Shown piece by piece: positions 1 through 7,522 of a DNA stretch of 14,999 nt. The first letter of the stretch is position 1; each line of letters opens with the position of its first letter. A model generated the notes under the pieces. That model worked only from the letters and a program-made list of their open reading frames with translations, had not been told where the DNA came from and made no database searches. The stretch is taken from assembly GCA_018985225.1 (NCBI GenBank), contig JADGIF010000200.1, positions 1 to 14,999 on the forward strand. The letters run 5' to 3'. The DNA comes from Amoeboradix gromovi (Eukaryota > Sanchytriomycota > Sanchytriomycetes > Sanchytriales > Sanchytriaceae). The translations under genes and the position numbers were made by a program.

Positions 1-60
1 GATCTTTTATTAATGATAGCATTTCCTCCGTATGGAGCACCTCCTTTAAAAACGAGTTAG
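1..60 (+). CDS. Possible 3' end of a gene cut by the left edge
   Basis: Frame 1 is open from the first base to a TAG at 58-60 and would end a protein in FPPYGAPPLKTS, a proline-rich tail. The opposite strand is also open here: an ATG at 24-22 would begin a leftward gene reading M-L-S-L-I-K-D. At this length neither can be proved. No family is recognisable. The rest of the stretch up to 235 shows no coding signal and presumably holds the helicase promoter. Confidence 0.22.
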   Translation, partial: DLLLMIAFPPYGAPPLKTS

Positions 61-235
61 TCTAGTTTTTATATTTGGTGTCCCATAAGTTTACTGAAAC
101 TAAAATGCTTGATGTTCATCAGAACATGTAACCAACGGTGAGAAATCTTTAGGTTTGTAAAAGGCTTACGGAATACGCTATCAAACTATTCTTACATCAA
201 ACTTGATATTTTGTGGGGTTAACTGGGTCTTACAA

Positions 236-2215
236 ATGGATTTTGGTAAACTAAAAATTTCCAAGAATCTACTAAACGGACTGAAAGCATCCAACTACCA
301 TGAGTTAACCAAAATTCAAGAACTCGCAATAAACCCAGCTTTAGAGGGCAAGGACGTAATAGTAGCTGCTAAAACCGGAAGTGGCAAAACATTATGCTTT
401 TTAATTCCCATGTTGGAGCTACTTTACAAAGAAAAAACTAGCCGCCATGACGGTCTAGTTGGTTTGATACTCACACCTACTCGTGAGCTTGCTCTTCAGA
501 TATTCAATGTACTTCGTAAAATTGGAAAGAAGTTTGAATTCTCGGCGGGATTACTCATTGGTGGCAATAATATCAAGCATGAACAGGGCAATATAGGATT
601 TATGAATATCTTAATCTGCACTCCAGGTCGTTTGTTACAGCATCTAGACCAAACTCCATTGTTTAGCGCAGACAACTTGAAATGCTTGATAATAGATGAA
701 TGTGATAGGGTGCTCGATATGGGGTTCAAGAAGCAATTAGAAGCAATTATAGAGCACTTACCACCAACAGAATACAGTCCTCGTAAAACATTTCTTTATT
801 CTGCTACAATAAATAAAAGTGTAATAGAGATTGCTTCTAATTACATGAGTAATCCAACAACTATTAAACTATATGAGCAGGACATTCTGACCCCTGTGCA
901 GCTGAATCAAAGATATATGATAACTGACGCCGACAAGAAGCTTGATGTTTTGTGGTCATACATTAAAACACACTTGAACTCCAAGTCCATGATATTTTTA
1001 ACAACTTGTAAGCAGGTTAGGTATATTTATGAATCATTTCGACAACTAAGACCTGGTGTGTCTTTAATGCATATCCACGGTGCTATGAAGCAGAATAGAA
1101 GAATGGAAAACTACTCGCAGTTTATGCATTCGAAAAAGGCGGTTCTGTTTTGCACCGATGTGGCCAGCAGAGGTCTTGATTTCACAGGAGTAGATTGGAT
1201 ACTGCAAGTAGACTGCCCTGAAGATGTAGATCAGTATATTCACCGGGTAGGAAGAAGCGCTAGGCATATGAAAGGGGGAAACACACTGCTGTTGTTAACT
1301 CCAAATGAAAATGAGTTTATAAACATGTTGAATAATAAAGATATTCCAATAAAAGAAATCAAAATGAACAAAGAAAAGCAACTGTCTATCGCTGAAAAAC
1401 TTGCAGGAGTTTTGGTTCAACACAAAGATCTCAAATCCTTAGCATATAGCTATTTCGTAAGCTATGCGAGTGCGATTTACAAGTCAAACGATAAAGAAGT
1501 ATTTCAATTTGATAAATATCCATGGGAAGCAATTGCAATGCATCTGGGACTTCATGCCATGCCAATCATCCAGTTTAAAAAAAGAAAACCCAAAATGGAA
1601 TTTCAAGCATTTACAGATGATATAGATGTTAATTTGAGTAATGAGCATTGTAAGATCATCGAAGAAGCAACAGGAAGAAAGATAAATAAGGAAGTATCCA
1701 AAATACGCTTAGAGGAAAAGAATGATTTCCTGACTCTAAAAACAAATGATAATACTGAAGAAGAGCCCGAAACTGTATACATTAGTAGGAATATAGATAG
1801 AGTCAAGCAAATGTCAAAAAGACAAATCGGCATAGCCAAACAAAAGGAAATTAAAAGCAGAGGAACAGCTAAAAGAGTAGTATTTGATGAGGATGGCAAT
1901 ATGATAGATCCTGTTAGTTTCTCTAAACTGGAAGATTTGAAGAATGTAGATGAAATGATTAATAAGAACATAACCTCAAAGGTGTTGGAAATGAAAGAGA
2001 TTGATGTGAATGATAAATTAGAGCAAAAACGGAAAAGAAAAGAACTTAAATTAGTTGCCAGAGAAAAAAAGAGAAAAATGAACGAAAAATCAGATGAAGA
2101 AGAAGAAAAAAATAATATGGAGGAGGTTGATGAACCATTGAGAAACAAGTTTGAACTTGATCGTTTGACAATTGAGCAACAGGAGCAAATGGCTTTGAAA
2201 CTGCTTGAATGTTAG
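236..2215 (+). CDS. DBP4: DEAD-box RNA helicase, Dbp4/DDX10 type (ribosome biogenesis)
   Basis: Predicted ATP-dependent RNA helicase of 659 residues. The Dbp4/DDX10/Hca4 family acts in the nucleolus in 18S rRNA maturation and U14 snoRNA release. Visible motifs: Q-motif Gln near residue 28, Walker A AAKTGSGKT at 44-52, PTRELALQI (Ia), TPGR (Ib), motif II as DECD rather than DEAD, SAT (III), ASRGLDF (V) and HRVGRSAR (VI). Family-specific stretches include GFKK after motif II, QVDCPEDVDQYIHRVGR, and the post-helicase segment with SYVSAIY-like and FQFDKYPWE sequence. A long Lys/Glu-rich C-terminal tail ends in a short conserved-looking helix, LTIEQQEQMALKLLE. The first ATG in frame is at 236; the frame is open from 203 but only with non-ATG codons. 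The basic N-terminal extension of yeast Dbp4 is almost absent. The family call is strong; the DECD variant is unusual for this subfamily. Confidence 0.93.
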   Translation: MDFGKLKISKNLLNGLKASNYHELTKIQELAINPALEGKDVIVAAKTGSGKTLCFLIPMLELLYKEKTSRHDGLVGLILTPTRELALQIFNVLRKIGKKFEFSAGLLIGGNNIKHEQGNIGFMNILICTPGRLLQHLDQTPLFSADNLKCLIIDECDRVLDMGFKKQLEAIIEHLPPTEYSPRKTFLYSATINKSVIEIASNYMSNPTTIKLYEQDILTPVQLNQRYMITDADKKLDVLWSYIKTHLNSKSMIFLTTCKQVRYIYESFRQLRPGVSLMHIHGAMKQNRRMENYSQFMHSKKAVLFCTDVASRGLDFTGVDWILQVDCPEDVDQYIHRVGRSARHMKGGNTLLLLTPNENEFINMLNNKDIPIKEIKMNKEKQLSIAEKLAGVLVQHKDLKSLAYSYFVSYASAIYKSNDKEVFQFDKYPWEAIAMHLGLHAMPIIQFKKRKPKMEFQAFTDDIDVNLSNEHCKIIEEATGRKINKEVSKIRLEEKNDFLTLKTNDNTEEEPETVYISRNIDRVKQMSKRQIGIAKQKEIKSRGTAKRVVFDEDGNMIDPVSFSKLEDLKNVDEMINKNITSKVLEMKEIDVNDKLEQKRKRKELKLVAREKKRKMNEKSDEEEEKNNMEEVDEPLRNKFELDRLTIEQQEQMALKLLEC

Positions 2216-2418
2216 TAAATTAATTGTTTTTATGACTTGAGCTTCGTTTTTCATGAAGTCCCTGTCTGCTCTACCAATCAGAAAAATCGCGCAACCCACC
2301 AATCTAATTCAGACCATAGATGATATCTGCTAAACCTTCATAAATATATAGTTTCGCCAATGGTTTGTGAGCAAGCACAATAAAAAACTTAAATGAAAAT
2401 GCCGACCGTAGGGAATCC

Positions 2419-3411
2419 ATGTTAAGCACTTTGGCTTATGGCCATACATTCATTAGTCAACCTGTAACACGAAATCTAAACAGTCAAGATGTTTTTACTA
2501 CTACCAAGGGTGGATATAAGGACGCGAGTTGTGGAAACGGTAAGGATCAAGCCAATGAGCCGGTTACCACTTTAAAGAGAGGAGAAAAGCTTCCCGTAAA
2601 GTGGGCACGAAACAATCATTCTGGTGGGTTTATGAGATACAGTATTGCCTCTTTTGAAAACTCCGATGTGTATTCTGACTACAAAGTAGGCAATGTGTAC
2701 GCAGGAATTTTTGATGATCCGAAAAGAATTTTCCATTATGAATGTGCAGAGAAGGTCTGCAAGTCTGGGAAGCCTGACAATCCAACAGGTCCAGATCCAA
2801 ATCCAGCTTTCATGTCCAATGTATGCGAAGGTGATTTAACATTACCAAACTGGGTACCAAACGGAAAGTTCACTATTCAAGGTATCTGGTATGGAACAGG
2901 TCACTCAAAACAAGACATTTTCAGAGGTCAGACATTTTTCACCTCTTGCTTTGAAATCTATGTAGTTGATGGAGGTGAACCTCTTGACCCAAAAATGAAA
3001 GAGTATACTGAATATGTTAAAGGTACAGATATCAAGCTTGATAGCGCAGGACAATGCACATCGAAGGCTACATTTACCCCAGGTGATGTAAATGGAACCG
3101 AAGGATGCAAATGGTTCACTGCTACAAAAGGTACGGTTTATGGTTGCTCCAATGACGAATGCTTTTGTGAAGGTAAGTCCGATGATGAAGATTGCTATGA
3201 AAGAGGACCTCCACCAGAGTATTGCGGATCTGGAACAACCCCACCAGCTGCCCCATCTAAGCCGTCACCACCAGCTGCCCCATCTAAGCCGTCACCACCA
3301 GCTGTCCCATCTAAGCCGTCACCACCAGCTGTCCCATATAAGAGTAACAAAAAGTCAAAGCCGAAGCAGAATCCAAACAAATGCAAACCGAAACATTTTA
3401 GGTCCCAATAA
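2419..3411 (+). CDS. LPMO-like secreted copper protein, copy 1, with Pro-rich repeat tail
   Basis: Predicted secreted protein of 330 residues resembling fungal lytic polysaccharide monooxygenases. The candidate copper brace is His9, which would be the mature N-terminus, plus His67 in NNHSGGF. The axial position, three residues before Cys177 in FFTSC, is Phe174. The LPMO-like core ends near residue 186 (YVVDGG). A conserved cysteine-rich module follows at about 213-269 (CKWFTA, TVYGC, CFC, PPPEYC), then 27-bp tandem repeats coding PPAAPSKPS, then a basic C-terminus with KCKPK. It converges on copy 2 (copies 2 and 3 are on the minus strand). The visible leader MLSTLAYG is only 8 residues and a TGA at 2368-2370 closes the frame upstream, so a first exon may be missing from this model. 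The TAA stop overlaps an AATAAA. The substrate is not deducible; chitin or another wall glycan is a guess. The CAZy AA family is uncertain. Confidence 0.75.
   Translation: MLSTLAYGHTFISQPVTRNLNSQDVFTTTKGGYKDASCGNGKDQANEPVTTLKRGEKLPVKWARNNHSGGFMRYSIASFENSDVYSDYKVGNVYAGIFDDPKRIFHYECAEKVCKSGKPDNPTGPDPNPAFMSNVCEGDLTLPNWVPNGKFTIQGIWYGTGHSKQDIFRGQTFFTSCFEIYVVDGGEPLDPKMKEYTEYVKGTDIKLDSAGQCTSKATFTPGDVNGTEGCKWFTATKGTVYGCSNDECFCEGKSDDEDCYERGPPPEYCGSGTTPPAAPSKPSPPAAPSKPSPPAVPSKPSPPAVPYKSNKKSKPKQNPNKCKPKHFRSQ
3241..3342 (+). repeat. 27-bp tandem repeat coding PPAAPSKPS
   Basis: Three full 27-bp units start at 3241, 3268 and 3295, followed by a partial fourth unit to about 3342. They differ mainly by a gcc/gtc switch (Ala to Val). 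Each unit encodes PP-A-(A/V)-PSKPS, a proline/lysine/serine linker between the cysteine-rich module and the basic tail of LPMO-like copy 1. The near-identity of the units implies recent expansion or ongoing homogenisation, and copy number could vary between strains. Confidence 0.92.
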
Positions 3412-3412
3412 A
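3407..3412 (+). terminator. Poly(A)-signal hexamer overlapping the stop of LPMO-like copy 1
   Basis: AATAAA spans the last two bases of the final Gln codon, the TAA stop (3409-3411) and one base more. It matches the canonical poly(A) signal. The 296-bp convergent interval 3412-3707 that follows has no open frame of note and serves as the shared 3' region of copies 1 and 2. Confidence 0.45.
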
Positions 3413-3707
3413 TATCTGCATCATCAAATACATAATACTTCTGTAACAAACGTAATGTAGCAGATTTATTCTTCTTTAAATTGCTCAAACATTTACCCGG
3501 TATTTAAATTCAACAACCAACTTACACAGTTTAAAATTAAGATTATTGCAAGATATTGAATTTAGTTCATTTTTGTTAGAATTTATGATTATATAGTTCG
3601 ATTATTCTCACATAGTGGAGCGAGAACATGGCTTGATGATCAAGTAAATACGGTTTGGGTTCTTGATAAAAAAGTTTTTATAAAGATGTAGCGATTTGTT
3701 GTTGAAA

Positions 3708-4889
3708 TCAGTTTTTATTCAAATGTGGCCTTTTTTTGCATTTCTTTGCTTTTTTATGTTTCTTATGTTTCTTACCCATTTGTCCATTTGGTGGTGAAGT
3801 CTTTGGTTTCTTATGAGGGTGAGGTTCCTCCGTTATTTGTGGCAATTCAGGAGCGGCTGACTGTGTTTCATAAGGTGACTCGGTAATTGTTGGTACAGCT
3901 GACTGTGTTTCATAAGGTGCTAATTCTGTTTCAGTGGACGTTGCAACTGCGGTCGCTGTTGGCTCATAATCATTCTTGGGTTTACTTGGTTTCTCTTTTG
4001 TCTTTGAATTTTTATTTTTGCCAGTACCGGATTGTGGTGATGGATTATTTGAAGCTGACGTAGCTTCTTTGTGGCTACAACTCTCGTACTCTGGAGGCGC
4101 ACTTCTTTGATAACAATTCTTATCATCGGTTTCTCCACGACAGTAACAATCGTCGTTAGCACAGCCATATATAGTTCCTTTTGTTGCCGTAAACCATTTA
4201 CAATCTGTTGGAGCTGCGCCGGCAACACTATTGACATCACCGCCTGTAAATGTGGATCTGGTGTAACATTTCTCGCCAGTAGGTACACTGATAGAATCTG
4301 ATACAACATAGTCGGTGTATCCCTTAATATCCTCGAGTTTATCACCGCCTTTGACATAAAAATCAAAACAAGATACGTAGTACCTTAAACCACGATATTG
4401 CTCATCTTTGGAATAACCAGTACCGTACCAGACGGCTTGGATAGTGTATTTTCCATCAGGAACCCAATTAGGGACGGTAACATCTCCATAACATCGATTT
4501 GAGTTTTCCACTTTTGATGGATCAGGACCGTTGGGGTCAGTGTGACTACCAGTTTTACAGACTTTCTCTGCACATTCATAATGGATTATGCGCTTAGGGT
4601 CATCAAATATACCATTTTTGTCGTCTACAACATCCGAGTTATCAAAAGACGAGATGCTGTATCTCATGAATCCGCCATTATGGTTGTTTCGGAACCATTC
4701 AACATCAATCTTCTCCCCCCTCTTTCTTGTCAAGACTTGGCCATTGGCTCTATCTTTTGACATACCGCAATTCGTATTTCTTGCGTGTTGGTTTTTAAAA
4801 GTGTATGTACTAATTTCTGTAGCTTTTCTGATCTCGGGCTTATCAACGTGTGAATGACTCACTACCAATGTACTAAATATACTCAACAT
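3708..4889 (-). CDS. LPMO-like secreted copper protein, copy 2, with Ser/Thr-rich and Lys/His-rich tail
   Basis: Predicted secreted protein of 393 residues, closely similar to copy 3. The leader is 11 residues (MLSIFSTLVVS), followed by mature His12 and a Pro six residues on, as in copy 1. The second candidate copper ligand is His70 in NNHNGGF; the axial aromatic is Tyr171 in YYVSC. Between them lie FDDPKRIIHYECAEKVC and WVPDGKYTIQ, shared nearly word for word with the other copies. The cysteine-rich module is at about 208-271. The tail holds SKTKEKPSKPK, a duplicated SPYETQSA-type segment and a terminal run rich in Lys and His (KKHKKHKKAKKCKK). AAT-AAA codons lie just before the TGA. It is downstream of copy 3 on the same strand, 565 bp away, so it is unlikely to be co-transcribed. 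An in-frame TAG seven bases before the ATG rules out a simple N-terminal extension. Confidence 0.77.
   Translation of the reverse strand: MLSIFSTLVVSHSHVDKPEIRKATEISTYTFKNQHARNTNCGMSKDRANGQVLTRKRGEKIDVEWFRNNHNGGFMRYSISSFDNSDVVDDKNGIFDDPKRIIHYECAEKVCKTGSHTDPNGPDPSKVENSNRCYGDVTVPNWVPDGKYTIQAVWYGTGYSKDEQYRGLRYYVSCFDFYVKGGDKLEDIKGYTDYVVSDSISVPTGEKCYTRSTFTGGDVNSVAGAAPTDCKWFTATKGTIYGCANDDCYCRGETDDKNCYQRSAPPEYESCSHKEATSASNNPSPQSGTGKNKNSKTKEKPSKPKNDYEPTATAVATSTETELAPYETQSAVPTITESPYETQSAAPELPQITEEPHPHKKPKTSPPNGQMGKKHKKHKKAKKCKKRPHLNKN
3856..3919 (-). repeat. Duplicated 42-bp segment in the copy 2 tail
   Basis: A 22-bp word is repeated exactly at 3856-3877 and 3898-3919. The 42-bp offset keeps frame and encodes two PYETQSA(V/A)P segments separated by Thr/Glu-rich residues. 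It lies in the low-complexity linker of LPMO-like copy 2, in a different place and of a different unit from the repeat of copy 1, so the linkers have diversified independently. Confidence 0.8.
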
Positions 4890-5454
4890 ATGGTCCTAAT
4901 GAACCTCTTTGAACTTATTGTGAAATTTCAAAAATTTCTCGTCTGTTATTGGGTGCAAGTGATAAATGAAATTTCGATGTGATAATTCCATTGGGCGCAA
5001 GACATTAACTAATTTCATGCCAGTTTGCATCCGCTTGTATTTAATTACAATATAGACTCGTGCGATTCATTAGTTATGCCACGCTTGTTCATTTCATTAA
5101 CTAGCGTTAACCAGTCTAAAAAATTGACTAACAGTCATGTCTCTATCTCATAGACACAAAGGATGACCTGATTATTTAACACTATTACATCTAAATTATG
5201 CGCTAACAATTCTTAGATGATAAAAAGCAAATATGAATGAGTAAATTATGTTGTTATATTCCATGGATATCTTCTTTCCCTTCCACTGCTCGAGTTTAAG
5301 TGACGTTTATAATGATATTTCTAATCATCGCTTTCTTTTACGGGAAATAATTCCATTCAATGTGTTGAAAATTATTCTGTTATTGAATTAAGTGACTTCA
5401 TATTCTTATAATGCATAGCAGTTAAGAAACAAGTAATTTATTTAAAATTTAGCG
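4890..5454. other. 565-bp intergenic region between LPMO-like copies 2 and 3
   Basis: AT-rich with no coding frame of note on either strand. It must contain the promoter of copy 2 (minus strand) and the 3' end of copy 3. On the minus strand a possible mini-exon ATGAAATTA (5018-5010), followed by GTTAAT and an acceptor TAG at 4898-4896, would join in frame to copy 2. The donor is not a strong match, so this is only a candidate. An AATAAA-containing stretch for copy 3 lies near 5440. No tRNA or repeat was recognised. Confidence 0.4.
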
Positions 5455-6747
5455 CTAGTATGAATTCTTCAAAACCTCTCCCAGAGATGGTGATGGATTC
5501 AGTGTCTCAGAGGATTGCACTGGAGCGAGACCAGCTGTTTGTGATGGATGAGGCAATAATTTAACTAACTCAGAAGCAACTGGAGTAGCAGGAAATGTGG
5601 AAACTGATGGATATTGTCCTAGAATCGTTTCAGTTGGCAACTCTGTAACTGCCGTTGAATATGGATTTTGGGTGCTAGATAATGGCAAACCGGTATCTGA
5701 TGGGTAAGAACTTATTGTTGTTGCAGCTGATGGAAAGGGATTAATAGAAGTGTGAGCCGGCTGATGCAGAGTATTCGAGTTATATGTATGATGCCGCCTT
5801 TTACACTTTTTCGAAAGCTTTTTAACAGGCTTTCCAAGAACTTTGTTTGGCAGCACTCCTAAAAGAGGATCCACGTCACCAACTGGGGGAGGTGTAGCAT
5901 TTCTAGAAGGAGGGACTTCTACAACAGGCGTTGTATCATGTCTACATTGCACATACTCTGGTGGTGGACTTCTTTGATAGCACCTCTCATCGTCAGTTTG
6001 ACCTTTGCAGAAACAGTTGTCATCAGAACAGCCATACACAGTCCCTTTACCTGCAGTAAACCATTTACAGTCTGATTGAGGTGAACCAGCTGGAGTTGTA
6101 ACATCACCACCAGTAAATGTTGCTTTTGATTTGCATTTAGCGCCTGTTAGTACATCAATAGTTTTTCCTGGAACATAATCGGTGTATCCCGGGACGTTTT
6201 CCAAAGGAGAACCACCTTTGATATAAATATCCAAGCAAGATACATAGTATCTCAGCCCTTGGAATTTGTTACCGTTTGAGTTACCTGTGCCATACCAAAC
6301 AGTCTGCACAGTATATTTACCGTCTGGGATCCAAGTAGGAATGCTGTATCCTCCAAAACAGTGATTGGAGTTGACAACAGAAGATGGATCTCCCCCATTT
6401 GGATTAGATGAGCCTGATTTGCAGACTTTCTCTGCGCATTCATAATGTATGATGCGCTTGGGATCATCAAAGATTCCATTTGTTGCTGTAACAATATCTG
6501 AGTTCTCAAATGATGAAATACTGTATCTCATGAATCCAGCAGCATGGTTGTTTCTTGGCCAAGAAGTAGGAACATTTTCGCCTCTTTTCCATGTTTTAAC
6601 CTGATCGTTTGCGCGGTCTTTTGACATGCCACAATTTGTGTGTTTTTCGTGAATACCTTTGAAAGTGTAAGTATCGAGAGGTCCTCCACTTCTGGACCCA
6701 AATGTACGAGAGTGACTGAATACTAAAGTATTTAACACGATGAGCAT
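5455..6747 (-). CDS. LPMO-like secreted copper protein, copy 3, with long Ser/Thr/Pro tail
   Basis: Predicted secreted protein of 430 residues from the ATG at 6747, the only in-frame ATG. Leader MLIVLNTLVFS, then His12 as mature N-terminus and His68 in NNHAAGF. This copy has Ala where the other two have the first Gly of the motif. The axial residue is Tyr in YYVSC. The core is the same as in copy 2 (FDDPKRIIHYECAEKVC; WIPDGKYTVQ), followed by the conserved cysteine-rich module with CKWFTAGKG and PPPEYVQC. Past this are a Pro-rich linker, a basic KKLSKKCKRRHH patch matching the KCK motif of the other copies, and a unique tail of about 100 Ser/Thr/Pro-rich residues that could be heavily O-glycosylated. 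The upstream sequence supports a 13-nt first exon and a 61-nt intron that would complete a 21-residue signal peptide. The fold and copper site are inferred from motif layout. Confidence 0.78.
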   Translation of the reverse strand: MLIVLNTLVFSHSRTFGSRSGGPLDTYTFKGIHEKHTNCGMSKDRANDQVKTWKRGENVPTSWPRNNHAAGFMRYSISSFENSDIVTATNGIFDDPKRIIHYECAEKVCKSGSSNPNGGDPSSVVNSNHCFGGYSIPTWIPDGKYTVQTVWYGTGNSNGNKFQGLRYYVSCLDIYIKGGSPLENVPGYTDYVPGKTIDVLTGAKCKSKATFTGGDVTTPAGSPQSDCKWFTAGKGTVYGCSDDNCFCKGQTDDERCYQRSPPPEYVQCRHDTTPVVEVPPSRNATPPPVGDVDPLLGVLPNKVLGKPVKKLSKKCKRRHHTYNSNTLHQPAHTSINPFPSAATTISSYPSDTGLPLSSTQNPYSTAVTELPTETILGQYPSVSTFPATPVASELVKLLPHPSQTAGLAPVQSSETLNPSPSLGEVLKNSY

Positions 6748-6764
6748 GATAAGGTGGAAGGGCA

Positions 6765-6825
6765 CTGAATTTAAAGAAAAAGGAATACATTTGGTTTTTT
6801 GTTATTGGCCGCAAGCCCAATTCAC
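6765..6825 (-). other. Predicted 61-nt intron splitting the signal peptide of LPMO-like copy 3
   Basis: On the minus strand an ATG at 6838 starts a 13-nt exon (6838-6826, coding M-E-I-K plus one base). A GTGAAT donor follows, then a CAATAAC branch-like element, a pyrimidine-rich stretch and TTCAG. Splicing to 6764 continues in frame as L-P-F-H-L-I-M-L-I-V, giving a textbook 21-residue signal peptide before the mature His. The acceptor is strong and the donor is weak. Without splicing the leader is only 11 residues. Confidence 0.5.
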
Positions 6826-6963
6826 ATTTAATCTCCATTATTTTACTATTGGCAGCAACGCAATATGTATGATTGCAGTTTACCAAGTCATCAGTGATTT
6901 AGTAAATATCTAATCTGATAGACATACACTGTCCTTTCCTCTCCAATTTGCTGATGCTTCTCG

Positions 6964-7341
6964 TTAAAAGTCCTCATTTCCGAGAAAATCGAGAATTTCT
7001 AGAGAGAAACTAGCAATGCTAAATGCTCCGTTACAGTGATTGCTCACATTTTCACTACCTTGAGGCGGGATTGAATAAGGATGCAGATACTTGATGTGTA
7101 TGTTCCTTGCCACCATATGGTCTCTATCTACTTCCAAATGACAATTGGTACAAGTGTCGGTTTCTAACTTGGTTTTCTTTAGAGTACCACACCTTGTACT
7201 TGTCTGACTAGTAAATGATTCATTACATTCAACCATCTTCTTTCCTCTTTGTTTACACTTGAAATTCAAGCGTTCCTTGAATGTGTAATGGGACATTGTT
7301 GCCATATTTCTTGCGACCTTGCTCGACAAGCTACTTATCAT
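6964..7341 (-). pseudogene. C-terminal remnant of a Fanzor/TnpB-type RNA-guided nuclease
   Basis: The 125-residue frame matches the end of the TnpB/Fanzor fold in layout: SHYTFKERLNFKCKQRG, then VECNESFTSQT, a zinc-finger segment, and VDRDHMVARNI. In intact relatives this region is a basic helix, the E-x-(Y/F)-T-S-x-T lead-in, a CxxC...CxxC zinc finger, and the DRDxNxARN motif that supplies the last RuvC aspartate. Here the second CxxC (C64, C67) and DRD (72-74) are kept. The first cysteine of the first pair is Ser48 (AGT, one base from TGT) and the usual Asn after DRD is replaced. The RuvC I and II portions and the N-terminus are absent; the upstream 181 bp before OMA1 holds no continuation. 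It is read as a dead transposon-derived fragment. Whether its Met start is used is unknown. No flanking terminal repeats were identified. Confidence 0.72.
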
Positions 7342-7522
7342 TTGGCTAGTATTAAACGATGGTAAGTATATAAGACCTTATGTCTTTGTATACTGTACCT
7401 GTTAGTTATTTCTTTAAAATTGATTTACACTTGCGAAAAGGAAGAATATCGAGTATTTAAGCTGTTAGAAAAATCTGAAAAAGCCACGTAATAATAATAA
7501 AATGTATACAAATTCGCAATAA

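Noticed and set aside
1603-2148. 181-residue minus-strand frame
   Set aside because: Antisense shadow of the low-complexity Lys/Glu-rich tail of the helicase; its translation is a Ser/Phe/Leu-rich string with no family features.
3172-3180. Perfect donor-like GTAAGT inside LPMO-like copy 1
   Set aside because: It encodes the conserved EGKSDD segment aligned with RGETDD and KGQTDD in the paralogues, so it is exonic.
6748-6765. GTG at 6765 as start of LPMO-like copy 3
   Set aside because: Non-ATG initiation is rare in nuclear eukaryotic genes; the ATG at 6747 or the spliced start at 6838 is more plausible.
6596-6886. 96-residue minus-strand frame overlapping the start of LPMO-like copy 3
   Set aside because: Different frame from a well-supported gene; it only crosses the predicted first exon and intron and has no recognisable domain.
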